NCBI RefSeq assembly: GCF_046267875.1
Contig: NZ_CP176502.1
Coordinates: forward strand, 1,798,001-1,862,000
Direction: 5' to 3'
DNA from: Mannheimia glucosida
GTDB lineage: Bacteria > Pseudomonadota > Gammaproteobacteria > Enterobacterales > Pasteurellaceae
DNA length: 64,000 bases
Each line of letters starts with the position of its first letter. Positions within the stretch are counted from its first letter, which is position 1. The notes beneath the pieces are model-generated. The model was not told where the DNA came from. It made no database searches and worked only from the letters and a program-made list of their open reading frames with translations. Of this stretch, positions 24,035 through 32,773 are shown piece after piece. Both the position numbers and the translations under genes were made by a program.

Positions 24035-25726
24035 TTACCGCTTGCTAATCATACTCGGCAATAAAACCTGTACTTTTACTCCGCCACTTTCCACATTTTC
24101 AATCGAAAATTCGGCTTTGAGTTCAGCCGCCCGTTCTTGCATAATCGTCAGTCCATAATGCCCTTCTGGTTGCGTATGGGCAGCAAGCCCTACGCCGTTA
24201 TCTTGAATAATCAAACAATGCTCACCATCATCATTTGTTTCAGCAATCACATTAATTTCAGTGGCTTGCGAATGCTTAATAGCATTAATCACAGCTTCTC
24301 GTACAATTTGCAATACGTGAACTTGCTGCTGAGCATTAAACATATGCGAAGGTAATTTGCAACTTAAGCGAATCTGTGCTGAGGTTTTCGGTCTTAAGCT
24401 TTCTAAAATTTTTTCTAACGCTTGTTGTAAATTCGCTTCTTGAATCGTTAGCCTAAATGTTGTCAACAGCTCTCTTAATTGGCTGTAAGCATCATTTAAC
24501 GCTTTTTCAAATACAGTTAAAATTTCATTACGCTTTTCATCTGTTTTAGCAAGCTTAAGCAGGCTAACCTGAATTTTGAAAAACGTAAGAGACTGGGCTA
24601 AGGAATCGTGTAATTCACGAGCAATAATTGCACGCTCCTCCATGAGTACCAATTGTTGCTGTTGCTTTTGCATCTGCACTACATAAAGGCTACGACCAAT
24701 CATTTCCGACACATTTTGGATCAATCGTTCATCTGGACAAACCAGTGAGGGTTTCCAGCTTAAGACACCCAGTTTTTCATTTTCTATTGCAATTTCAGCA
24801 GAAACCCAATCTAAACTTGGTTTATTGTCTATTGATACATTCCAATATTCAGCCCCATACACTTGTAAATCAATCCCTAGCAAATGTTCATTATCAAATA
24901 CAGTTTTAAGTACTTGATTTAACACTTCTTTATTAATCGGTTTAGCAGTTAATAATTGAGAGCATTGATATAATACCAGTAAAGAACGATTTACCGCCAA
25001 TAGACGACGTGTTTTATCCTGAACTTTATCTTCTAATGAAGTATATAATTTTAATAATTCATTAGACATATCAGTAAAAGTAGAGGAAAGTAGCCCTAAT
25101 TCATTGGGTTCATTAACCGCTAATTTTACGTGGTCAAAATCTTTATTTTGAATTTGCCAACTCGCTTTTACCAATTGCCTTAAAGGTCCAATAATCTTTT
25201 TTCGAGTATACCAAACGCCAATATAAGCAAGGGCAATAATCAGTAACATTGCAATCGCAATCACGCCTGTTGCAATCTTTAATTTTAACTCAGCGAACTC
25301 TTGTAAACGGAAAACAAAATCATCAACTCTCTGCACATAATCTTCAATGTGTGAAGCATAATTAACTTTATCTCCCTGAGCGACATAAGATTGCATTTCA
25401 TACCAATCTTTAAGTAATTGTTGATAGCTTTCTATCACGCTATCTGGCAATAAAACACTTTGCTTTAATGAACTAAGCTCTGTAGCATGTAGCGTTCGAT
25501 GATATTCCAACAATCGCTCAGGTAGCAGTGCTTTTTTTGAATCCATTTCTGATAACAATCGATAACTTTGCATACGAAGTGAGCCTGAAACATTAATCAG
25601 GCTCGCATCAGATTTATTGCTCCACATAATACCAAGTGAGATTCCACTGATAATCGAAGCAAATCCGATCATAATTAAAAAATAGAGTCCTATCCGTCTA
25701 GCAATAGAGTATTTTGCTTTTATCAT
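24035..25726 (-). CDS. narQ: Nitrate/nitrite sensor histidine kinase NarQ
   Basis: NarQ senses nitrate and nitrite in the periplasm and phosphorylates the response regulator NarP. The 563 residues show a first membrane helix (about 12-34), the nitrate-binding P-box at 43-57 (LINVSGSLRMQSYRL), a second membrane helix (about 152-172), a HAMP region, and the HisKA_3 box ARELHDSLAQSLTFF with phospho-acceptor H373. The ATPase N box is REAVINAIKHS, with DNGVGL after it. No regulator gene is adjacent, as in H. influenzae where narP is elsewhere. It starts two bases after the upstream phosphatase stop, so the two form an operon. Confidence 0.94.
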   Translation of the reverse strand: MIKAKYSIARRIGLYFLIMIGFASIISGISLGIMWSNKSDASLINVSGSLRMQSYRLLSEMDSKKALLPERLLEYHRTLHATELSSLKQSVLLPDSVIESYQQLLKDWYEMQSYVAQGDKVNYASHIEDYVQRVDDFVFRLQEFAELKLKIATGVIAIAMLLIIALAYIGVWYTRKKIIGPLRQLVKASWQIQNKDFDHVKLAVNEPNELGLLSSTFTDMSNELLKLYTSLEDKVQDKTRRLLAVNRSLLVLYQCSQLLTAKPINKEVLNQVLKTVFDNEHLLGIDLQVYGAEYWNVSIDNKPSLDWVSAEIAIENEKLGVLSWKPSLVCPDERLIQNVSEMIGRSLYVVQMQKQQQQLVLMEERAIIARELHDSLAQSLTFFKIQVSLLKLAKTDEKRNEILTVFEKALNDAYSQLRELLTTFRLTIQEANLQQALEKILESLRPKTSAQIRLSCKLPSHMFNAQQQVHVLQIVREAVINAIKHSQATEINVIAETNDDGEHCLIIQDNGVGLAAHTQPEGHYGLTIMQERAAELKAEFSIENVESGGVKVQVLLPSMISKR

Positions 25727-25728
25727 AA

Positions 25729-26547
25729 TTAAAGATTAAATTGAGCTTTCAATTCATTAGCAATACTATCTTCATTATTTGAACCTATAGTTTTCTTCGC
25801 TTTTTGCTGAATATCTGGTTCTGAATTTCCCATTGCAATACCTAATCCAACGGTTTCTAGCATAGAAACATCATTGAAATTATCGCCAAAGGCAATCACC
25901 TTTTGTAAATCAATACCTTCTGTTTTTAATACTTCCGCTAATCTTGCACCTTTGCTGTTACCAACACTGGTAATGTCAACCCTATCAACCCAAGACCATT
26001 CCGGGCTTACTTGATCAAGCGGTAATTTTTCGACAAATTTTTGCATTTTGGCAAGATCTGGATCGCTAATAAGCACTTTCCATACGGTTACACCTTTATC
26101 AATTTCTTGTTGGAAATTTTCTACCTGATAAACATTCGGACGAACTTCTGGTGCGCAAGACTCAACCCATTTTTGGAATTTAGTGAAGTGAATATTCAAA
26201 GACTCATAAGTCATTGCATCTTCAAAATAAACAGCAGTATGAATCCCTTGAGCTTGTGCATCATTAACTAATTTTGAAGCAATTTCTGCTGATAACGGAT
26301 TACCGCTTAATACTTTTTCATTTTTAAAATCATACACATAAGTGCCATTGCAACACACAACTGGCGTATCCAGCCCTAGTTCTACATAATAAGGGCGAAC
26401 CGCAGTATGGTGCCTACCGGTAACAAAGTAGACTTTAATTCCCTTTTCTCTTACCTTTTTAATAGCCTCTTTACTGGATTCTAAAATTGTTGCGTTCGAT
26501 GAAAGTAGTGTTCCGTCTAAATCAAATGCAATAGCTTGGTAGTTCAT
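25729..26547 (-). CDS. HAD-family phosphatase, YbhA-like (pyridoxal phosphate phosphatase)
   Basis: 272 residues of the Cof-type HAD family. The nucleophile motif is DLDGTLL at residues 9-15 and the last motif is FGDNFNDVSMLE near 220-231. VTGRHHTAVRPYYVELGLDTPVVCCNGTY-type residues and the EWSWVDRVDI segment match E. coli YbhA closely, an enzyme that dephosphorylates pyridoxal phosphate. The substrate assignment is by similarity only. It is the first gene of a two-gene operon with narQ; no functional link is evident. Confidence 0.85.
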   Translation of the reverse strand: MNYQAIAFDLDGTLLSSNATILESSKEAIKKVREKGIKVYFVTGRHHTAVRPYYVELGLDTPVVCCNGTYVYDFKNEKVLSGNPLSAEIASKLVNDAQAQGIHTAVYFEDAMTYESLNIHFTKFQKWVESCAPEVRPNVYQVENFQQEIDKGVTVWKVLISDPDLAKMQKFVEKLPLDQVSPEWSWVDRVDITSVGNSKGARLAEVLKTEGIDLQKVIAFGDNFNDVSMLETVGLGIAMGNSEPDIQQKAKKTIGSNNEDSIANELKAQFNL

Positions 26548-26570
26548 AGTATTCCCCTATAAATAAATAG

Positions 26571-26601
26571 ATAAAAGAAAAGGCAACCATTTGGTTGCCT
26601 T
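26571..26601 (-). terminator. Terminator of the OmpA-type lipoprotein gene
   Basis: AAGGCAACC, loop AAAT, GGTTGCCTT on the minus strand, followed by TTCTTTT. Confidence 0.85.
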
Positions 26602-26634
26602 AATATTCTACTCTAAGTTAGTCAAAACTAGAAA

Positions 26635-27489
26635 TTATTTACTGCCATCATATGCTGGGGTTTGATAAAGTGGAGCCGGACCATTAGGACCTGCAACATT
26701 GCCACCTTCATTTTGTTTCATTACACCACCATTTGCAGAAATTTCAACACGACGGTTAGGGCGTAAACAATCTTTTAATGCTTGACCAGTTTCACCATCA
26801 CAAGCTTTTACTTGATTCGCTTTACCATAACCTACCGCTTCAATTTGTGCTGTAACGCCTTGTTGTACTAAACGAGCTTTAACTGTATTAGAACGACGCT
26901 GTGATAGGTCTAAGTTATAAGCAGCAGAGCCTAAACGGTCTGTATAACCTGCTACTTTAACTTGTTGTGCTTTAGATGCTTTTAATTGTTGAGCAACATT
27001 ATCAACAACTTCTTTACCTTTTGTAGTTAAAGTCGCTTTATCGAAATCGAATAAGAAATCGCCAGTTAAAGTAAATGATGAGTTTCCATTACATCCATTT
27101 GGATACCAGAAGAAACTTTGTGCATTCATATTTTTATCGAATAAAATTTTAAATTGGCAAATTTTATGTACGCCGTTTTCACGGTAATTGAATGCATAGT
27201 CCCATTCACGAACACCATATAAGCCTTCTTCGAAATGAGGACGACCAATTAGATTATATAATTGATCTTTGTTCATCCCTTTTTCAATTTGACGAACGTT
27301 TTCCCAGTTTGGCCATGAACCAAATTGTGAACCATCGTGGTTAAATTCAGATTCTGAGATTTTCGGGAATACCGGGTTTTCAGTTGTTCCTTCATCACTC
27401 ACTTTACTTAAGTTACCACAAGCAGCCACTGCTAATGCCACTGTCGATAATAAAAATCCACGGAAAAGGGCTTTTTTTTCCATTTTCAT
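26635..27489 (-). CDS. OmpA-family lipoprotein with BamE-like N-terminal domain
   Basis: 284 residues. The signal peptide ends in AVAAC with the lipidated C24, so it is probably anchored in the outer membrane. Residues about 62-105 (NVRQIEKGMNKDQLYNLIGRP, then W-x-Y) look like a BamE/SmpA fold. Residues about 142-250 are an OmpA-like peptidoglycan-binding domain, with GYTDRLGSAAYNLDLSQRRS and RPNRRVEI. The tail is Gly/Pro-rich. This domain pair suggests a tether between outer membrane and cell wall; I do not recognise a named gene. AAGGA precedes the ATG by 8 bases. It follows recJ after a gap with no clear terminator. Confidence 0.85.
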   Translation of the reverse strand: MKMEKKALFRGFLLSTVALAVAACGNLSKVSDEGTTENPVFPKISESEFNHDGSQFGSWPNWENVRQIEKGMNKDQLYNLIGRPHFEEGLYGVREWDYAFNYRENGVHKICQFKILFDKNMNAQSFFWYPNGCNGNSSFTLTGDFLFDFDKATLTTKGKEVVDNVAQQLKASKAQQVKVAGYTDRLGSAAYNLDLSQRRSNTVKARLVQQGVTAQIEAVGYGKANQVKACDGETGQALKDCLRPNRRVEISANGGVMKQNEGGNVAGPNGPAPLYQTPAYDGSK

Positions 27490-27609
27490 ATTAAGTTTCC
27501 TTATAGTAATCTATATAAAAAATAGCTTCACAACCTATTAAAGTCGCATTCGGACGGATTCTACAATACAAATATAATTAATTCTATTAAATTTACGTAA
27601 AATAACATT

Positions 27610-29331
27610 TCAAATATATTTAAGATACTCCACTTTTAATTGCAAAGATTTCTCTCCTCGAAATTCATTAATATCCAACCTATAAACTAATCTTGCCTTT
27701 TTGATCGATAAGTCAGGAAACGCCCTTACATCCACATTAAACCAAATTGCATCAAATAGTTGTCCTTTCTCTGATTGCAACATTAATTTTAAATGCTTAC
27801 CTGCGAGTAATTTTTGTTGGAGAATGCTAAACTCCCCTTCAAAACTAGGTTCTGGAAAATGTTGTCCCCAAGGCCCACCTTGCCTAATCATCTCGGCATT
27901 GGCTAAAGTAAACTCTTGTGCATTTAACTCACCATCGGTATAAATGATGCCTTGTAATTGCTCAGGCTCGATAATTGCATTAATAGATTGGTCAAATATT
28001 TGTTTAAATAAATCTAATTTTGATTGATGGATAGTCAAACCAGCCGCCATTGCGTGTCCACCAAATTTTTCAATCAAGTCTGGATGTCGCATATCGATAT
28101 GTTCCAGTAAATCTCGCATATGTACTCCGTTGATCGAGCGAGCAGAACCTTTTAGATATTCACTTTCCTCACTTTCTTGTGCAAAAGCAATAACAGGACG
28201 GTTAAATTGATCTTTAATGCGAGAAGCTAAGATCCCAATTACACCTTGGTGCCAATCTGCTTGATATAACACTATTCCGTGTGCCTGTTCAGACTGCGCA
28301 AGACTTGGCAAATTCGCACAAATCGACAGTGCTTCTGCTTTCATTTCTTGTTCAAACTCTTTTCGGGTTTGATTAAGAGAATCAAGCTCAAGCGCAAGCT
28401 GGCGAGCTAATTCCATATTTTCACAAATCAGTAACTTAACCCCTAACGACATATTTTCTAGCCGCCCTGCTGCATTCAGACGCGGCGCAATAGCAAAACC
28501 CAGATCTGCGGCTTGTAAAGTAGAAAGATCTCGTTTTCCCACTTCTGCTAAAGCTTTTATTCCTAAACGACAATGTCCCGAACGAATTCGCTGTAGCCCT
28601 TGGTGAACCAAAATTCGATTGTTTTGATCTAACGGCACTACATCAGCCACTGTGCCTAAAGCGACTAAATCCAGTAATTCAGCAAAATTTGGCTCTGGTT
28701 TATTTTCAAATAAATGTTGTTCTCTCATACGAGAACGCAATGCCATCATTACATAGAAGATCACGCCTACCCCGGCTAAAGATTTAGACGGAAATTCACA
28801 AAAAGCTAAATTGGGGTTTACCAGTGCATCTGCATTGGGTAGGCTCTCTGGCGGTAAATGATGATCGGTAACCAAAACTTGAATCTGATGGCTTTTTAGC
28901 AGAGCAATGCCTTCAGTCGAAGAAATCCCATTATCTACCGTTAAGACTAAATCCGCCCCTTTTGCTAATACCATTTCAGCAACCGCCACACTCAATCCGT
29001 ACCCCTGAGAAAAACGATCCGGAATTAAATAATCTACCTTATCGAAACCCAATTGGCGTAACGCAATAAGGGCAAGCGATGTACTGGTTGCACCATCTGC
29101 ATCAAAATCACCCACAATAATGATCCGGCTTTTTTCACGAAAGGCTTGTAATAGCAAGTCAACGGCTTGCTCAATATTGGCAAGTTGCTGTGGTCTATGC
29201 AAATTCTTTAAATTATGCTCTAGTTCTTGCGTATTCTTTATGCCTCGACTTTGATAGATTCGATTTAATAACGGGTTTGTAGATACTATTTCCGTTGTTA
29301 ATAATGGGCGCCTTTTAATTATTTTTTCCAC
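27610..29331 (-). CDS. recJ: Single-stranded-DNA-specific exonuclease RecJ
   Basis: RecJ degrades single-stranded DNA 5' to 3' in recombination, mismatch repair and replication restart. The 573 residues match E. coli (577). DHH-family motifs are present: VGDFDADGATST (about 78-89), LVLTVDNGIS, VTDHHLPPE (near 155-163), VALGTVADVVPL, and the DHHA1 motif FGGHAMAAGLTI near 425. A C-terminal OB-type domain follows. It lies downstream of dsbC, separated by a USS-pair hairpin, in the order mepM-dsbC-recJ. Confidence 0.97.
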   Translation of the reverse strand: MEKIIKRRPLLTTEIVSTNPLLNRIYQSRGIKNTQELEHNLKNLHRPQQLANIEQAVDLLLQAFREKSRIIIVGDFDADGATSTSLALIALRQLGFDKVDYLIPDRFSQGYGLSVAVAEMVLAKGADLVLTVDNGISSTEGIALLKSHQIQVLVTDHHLPPESLPNADALVNPNLAFCEFPSKSLAGVGVIFYVMMALRSRMREQHLFENKPEPNFAELLDLVALGTVADVVPLDQNNRILVHQGLQRIRSGHCRLGIKALAEVGKRDLSTLQAADLGFAIAPRLNAAGRLENMSLGVKLLICENMELARQLALELDSLNQTRKEFEQEMKAEALSICANLPSLAQSEQAHGIVLYQADWHQGVIGILASRIKDQFNRPVIAFAQESEESEYLKGSARSINGVHMRDLLEHIDMRHPDLIEKFGGHAMAAGLTIHQSKLDLFKQIFDQSINAIIEPEQLQGIIYTDGELNAQEFTLANAEMIRQGGPWGQHFPEPSFEGEFSILQQKLLAGKHLKLMLQSEKGQLFDAIWFNVDVRAFPDLSIKKARLVYRLDINEFRGEKSLQLKVEYLKYI

Positions 29332-29353
29332 AATACTCTTCTTTAATGAAACA

Positions 29354-29400
29354 ACAAGCGGTCTTCTTTTGCAAAAATTTTACAAAAAAAGACCGCTTGT
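29354..29400 (-). terminator. USS-pair terminator after dsbC
   Basis: Exact ACAAGCGGTC (29354-29363) and GACCGCTTGT (29391-29400) form a stem of at least 12 base pairs. On the minus strand a T7 run follows the first arm in the loop, so termination efficiency is uncertain. Confidence 0.65.
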
Positions 29401-29415
29401 ATTCAAGTTAATGAA

Positions 29416-30099
29416 TTACTCACTTAACATTTTCGCTAATTCTTTAGGCTCTACATAACCACCAATCAACTCACCTTCTGAAGTTACCATATTTGGGGTA
29501 CCTGTCACACCAAATTTAATCCCTAATTGGTAATGTTTTTTCACAATATCCGGCGTTTTTATTTGGGTTGGTAATTTACCATCTTCAGCATCATTCAGTG
29601 CTTTTACTTTATCTGCTGATGTCCAAATCGCTTCCATTTGTTTTGCTGTTTGGGTATTCATTCCACCACGCGGGAATGCCAAATAGCGAATGGTAATACC
29701 TAAATCATTATATTCTTTGATTTTAGTATGTAGTAAATGGCAATAATGGCAAGTAATATCCATAAACACCGTAATCACATGTTTCTCATTTTTCGCTGGA
29801 TATACGATCATTTCATTAGTGTATGAATTCAATTCTGCCAACAATCCTTGATTAGTAATATCAATCGCTTTACCATTTTTTAGCTCAAATACTTTACCTT
29901 GAATTACATAACGACCGTCTTGGCTGATATATACAACACCTTCATTTGAAGTCGCCATTTTAAAGCCTGTTAATGGAGAATCTGAAATTTTAACATCTGT
30001 GGCTCCAATTTTTTCAAGCTGGCTTTTTAGTTTTGCATCTGAAGCAAACGTGATGGTTGATAAACACATTAATCCTAAAGTGATTAGATTTTTTTTCAT
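29416..30099 (-). CDS. dsbC: Thiol:disulfide isomerase DsbC
   Basis: DsbC is the periplasmic V-shaped dimer that rearranges wrong disulfides. The 227 residues include a signal peptide (cleavage after TFA, about residue 19), an N-terminal dimerisation domain, and a thioredoxin domain with active site C117-H-Y-C120 (E. coli has CGYC) and the cis-proline loop GVTGTPNMV. The second, structural disulfide of E. coli DsbC (C141-C163) is absent: the equivalent segments read AIWTSADK and IKTPDIV. It starts 9 bases after the mepM stop. Confidence 0.95.
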   Translation of the reverse strand: MKKNLITLGLMCLSTITFASDAKLKSQLEKIGATDVKISDSPLTGFKMATSNEGVVYISQDGRYVIQGKVFELKNGKAIDITNQGLLAELNSYTNEMIVYPAKNEKHVITVFMDITCHYCHLLHTKIKEYNDLGITIRYLAFPRGGMNTQTAKQMEAIWTSADKVKALNDAEDGKLPTQIKTPDIVKKHYQLGIKFGVTGTPNMVTSEGELIGGYVEPKELAKMLSE

Positions 30100-30108
30100 T
30101 GAGAATCC

Positions 30109-31638
30109 TTACATTTTTAATCTACTTTCTACATTCTTCGCTTTATTTAAGAATGCTTGACGTTCTTTATTACCCATACCTGAATTTGAGCCGGGCAATT
30201 TTACCGTAATCGGGTTGACCGGTCGACCATTAATATGGAATTCATAGTGTAAATGAGGCCCGGTTGAACCGCCTGTATTACCCGATAATGCTATCCGCTC
30301 CCCTTTTTTAACACTCTGCCCTGGTTTTACCAACGTTTTGCTGAGGTGCATATAAACAGTCGTAATGTGTCCGTGTTTTATCCGAATATAACGTCCTGCT
30401 CCACGGGCTTGATATGCAACATGCTCTACGACACCATCACTTGGTGCGATGATCGGAGTACCTATTGGCACACCATAGTCAACCCCTTTATGCGGACTAA
30501 TTCTCCCTGTAATAGGGTGTCTGCGTTTGGGGTTGAAAGAAGAAGTTACTCTTGCTGCAAATAATAATGGATGACGAGCAAACCCTCCACTTAATGTTTC
30601 ACCATATCGACTATAATAGCGTCCATTATCTGCTTGAATAGCATAATAACTTTTTTTACTGCTAATTACATGGATTCCTTCCACATTTCCTAAATCCGTT
30701 ACTTTACCGTCAATATATTCCCGCTTAATCAGAATTGCAAACCTATCCCCTTTTTTTAATTTATTCGTCGCAATTTGTGACTGCAATCCAACCGCTAGCT
30801 GGTTAATTTGGCGGTCTGATAAGCCAACGGCTTTTAAGCTAACCGCAAAACTATTCTGAATAGTTCCTCTTACAACATCTAACTTCCATTCCCCTTTTTT
30901 CTCAAATCTTTGAAAAGAAAATTTACCATTTTCTTTTCGCTCATAAACCCGTTCCTCTTTTTCGGAAACCAGCCAGTTCATATATTCTAATTCACCGTCA
31001 TTATCTAATACCCAATAAAATTGTTGACCTGGTTCTAATTGTGCTAATGCCGAATGCTGCTTAATTAAATTTTTCGCAACGGATGCAGTTAAGCCTGATT
31101 GCTCTAATACATCTTTAAGTTTATCGCCTCGAGCTACGGTATAACTGAATTGGTTTTGAATTCGTAGTGCTTGGTCAGCCACATCAAGTAAATCTTCTAA
31201 TGCTTTTTCAGCTTCTTCTGGGAGTTTTTCCCCAGGAACTTGATTTTCAACCGTTTCAATCCCTTCTTCTACTTCATCGTCTTGCCCAACTAATTCATCT
31301 TCATAAGAAGTCGCTGTTTGATCATCAACAATTTCGTCGTCATGTTCGATTACTAATGCCGACTGAGTCAGTAAATCAGTCACATAATTAATAAAACTGG
31401 AATGTTGCTCCTGATGGAGAGTATTATTTTCCGCCAAATTAGTGTTGATACTCTGATATTTTTCCTGTTTATCAATGGCAATAATATCTTCCTGTGAAGA
31501 TGTATTATTGATTGAGGATTGATCTTTTAGTGCGAGAACAATACCAACAAATAGACTAAATACCGCTAATAAGAAAACCGCAATCTTAAAATGTTTTTTA
31601 TGTCGCTTACGATCTCTCGCTAAAATTACATGTTGCAA
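30109..31638 (-). CDS. mepM: Murein DD-endopeptidase, MepM-like (M23)
   Basis: A cell-wall hydrolase that cuts D-Ala-mDAP crosslinks to let the sacculus grow. The 509 residues include one N-terminal membrane anchor (about 19-38), an acidic low-complexity stretch near 100-150 (DDEIVDDQ, DDEVEEGIE), an OapA/LysM-like domain (YTVARGDKLKDVLEQSGL), and a C-terminal LytM domain with the zinc ligands HKGVD and HLHYE. The domain order matches E. coli MepM (YebA), which also sits next to znu genes. It leads an operon with dsbC and is divergent from znuC. Confidence 0.92.
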   Translation of the reverse strand: MQHVILARDRKRHKKHFKIAVFLLAVFSLFVGIVLALKDQSSINNTSSQEDIIAIDKQEKYQSINTNLAENNTLHQEQHSSFINYVTDLLTQSALVIEHDDEIVDDQTATSYEDELVGQDDEVEEGIETVENQVPGEKLPEEAEKALEDLLDVADQALRIQNQFSYTVARGDKLKDVLEQSGLTASVAKNLIKQHSALAQLEPGQQFYWVLDNDGELEYMNWLVSEKEERVYERKENGKFSFQRFEKKGEWKLDVVRGTIQNSFAVSLKAVGLSDRQINQLAVGLQSQIATNKLKKGDRFAILIKREYIDGKVTDLGNVEGIHVISSKKSYYAIQADNGRYYSRYGETLSGGFARHPLLFAARVTSSFNPKRRHPITGRISPHKGVDYGVPIGTPIIAPSDGVVEHVAYQARGAGRYIRIKHGHITTVYMHLSKTLVKPGQSVKKGERIALSGNTGGSTGPHLHYEFHINGRPVNPITVKLPGSNSGMGNKERQAFLNKAKNVESRLKM

Positions 31639-31725
31639 AATATATCCCGCTATTTTTAAAATTTACTAAAATTTACATATTTTTCTGAGTAGACTATTTT
31701 ACCAAGAAAAAATTCATTTAATCTA

Positions 31726-31754
31726 TTGTCACAACACGAAAAATCAGCTAATTT
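31726..31754 (+). promoter_or_regulatory. znuC promoter
   Basis: TTGTCA (31726-31731), 17 bases, TAATTT (31749-31754). I find no Zur-type palindrome over it. The leader is about 24 bases and has no visible ribosome site before the ATG. Confidence 0.4.
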
Positions 31755-31784
31755 TAACTTAATACCCCTAATTTTTTTATATCA

Positions 31785-32609
31785 ATGAAAATCCATCATC
31801 TTAAACCGAATCTAAATACCACTAAATTTGAACTATTCAAACAGAATTTATCCGCGACAGCACTGGTTTCTCTTGAGAATATTGAAGTGTCTTTCAATGG
31901 ACAAAAAGCATTACAAAATATTAATTTATCTATTTATCCTAACTCTATCACGACGATAGTCGGGCCAAATGGTGGAGGAAAATCTACCCTGCTTAAAATA
32001 TTGCTAAAATTACTTAGCCCAAATAAAGGAAAGGTTATTCATCAAAAAGGACTCAAAATTGGCTATGTACCACAAAAATTGCATTTAGAACCCTCGATGC
32101 CCATTACTGTTTATCGATTTCTTGCGCTAAAACCACATACTACCAAAGAAATGATTAACCAAGCACTAGATCTGTTTTCTATTACCCATCTCACTGAAAA
32201 TAGTATGCAAAAATTATCGGGTGGTGAACTTCAACGTGTATTGCTGGCTCGGGCAATTTTAGATCGTCCGCAACTTTTAGTGTTAGATGAACCAATGCAA
32301 GGCGTTGATATTATAGGCCAAACCGAACTCTATCAATTACTTAATAAAACAAGGGATCTCCTTAACTGTGCTATTTTAATGGTCTCACACGACTTAAATA
32401 TTGTGATGGCGAATACAGATGAAGTGCTTTGCATCAATAAACATATTTGTTGTGCCGGTAGCCCCGAAGTCATTACACACGATCCGAGCTTTATCCATTT
32501 TTTTGGCGACCAATTTGCACGTAATGTTGCATTTTATTCACATAAACATAACCATCACCATAATTTACATGGCGATATCTGCCTTGGTGAATGTAGTTGT
32601 AAGCACTAA
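31785..32609 (+). CDS. znuC: Zinc ABC transporter ATP-binding protein ZnuC
   Basis: The ATPase of the high-affinity zinc importer ZnuABC. The 274 residues have Walker A GPNGGGKST (60-68), signature LSGGELQRVLLARA, Walker B LLVLDEPMQGVD and the H-loop VSHD. Two features are unusual: about 26 residues before the conserved start LVSLENIEVSF, and a metal-binding tail at 253-274 rich in His and Cys (HKHNHHHNLHG, then CLGECSCKH). No znuA or znuB is adjacent; the next gene is sucA. No Shine-Dalgarno precedes the ATG, so the start could lie further in. Divergent from mepM, as the znu locus is in E. coli. Confidence 0.92.
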   Translation: MKIHHLKPNLNTTKFELFKQNLSATALVSLENIEVSFNGQKALQNINLSIYPNSITTIVGPNGGGKSTLLKILLKLLSPNKGKVIHQKGLKIGYVPQKLHLEPSMPITVYRFLALKPHTTKEMINQALDLFSITHLTENSMQKLSGGELQRVLLARAILDRPQLLVLDEPMQGVDIIGQTELYQLLNKTRDLLNCAILMVSHDLNIVMANTDEVLCINKHICCAGSPEVITHDPSFIHFFGDQFARNVAFYSHKHNHHHNLHGDICLGECSCKH

Positions 32610-32660
32610 TAGGCGTCCTTTTTACTAAATGTTTAAAATTTGTAAAAATAATGCTAAAAA

Positions 32661-32670
32661 TAACCGCTTG
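32661..32670 (-). repeat. USS variant upstream of sucA
   Basis: TAACCGCTTG followed by T: the 9-base core ACCGCTTGT is exact. Unpaired, in the znuC-sucA gap. Confidence 0.7.
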
Positions 32671-32729
32671 TAGCACAAGATTTATCTAAAAATCAGACTT
32701 ACTTCACATTTTATTTGCTTAAATTGGAG

Positions 32730-32735
32730 TATAAT
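32730..32735 (+). promoter_or_regulatory. sucA -10 element
   Basis: Perfect TATAAT 39 bases before the sucA ATG; no good -35 at the right spacing (TTCACA is 20 bases away), so an activator may be needed. Confidence 0.4.
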
Positions 32736-32773
32736 AAGGGCGTGATTTCATACCACAAACAGGTCAGGTCTTT

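Noticed and set aside
31639..31784. Zur operator in the mepM-znuC region
   Set aside because: I could not find a palindrome resembling the gamma-proteobacterial Zur site; a matrix search would decide it.
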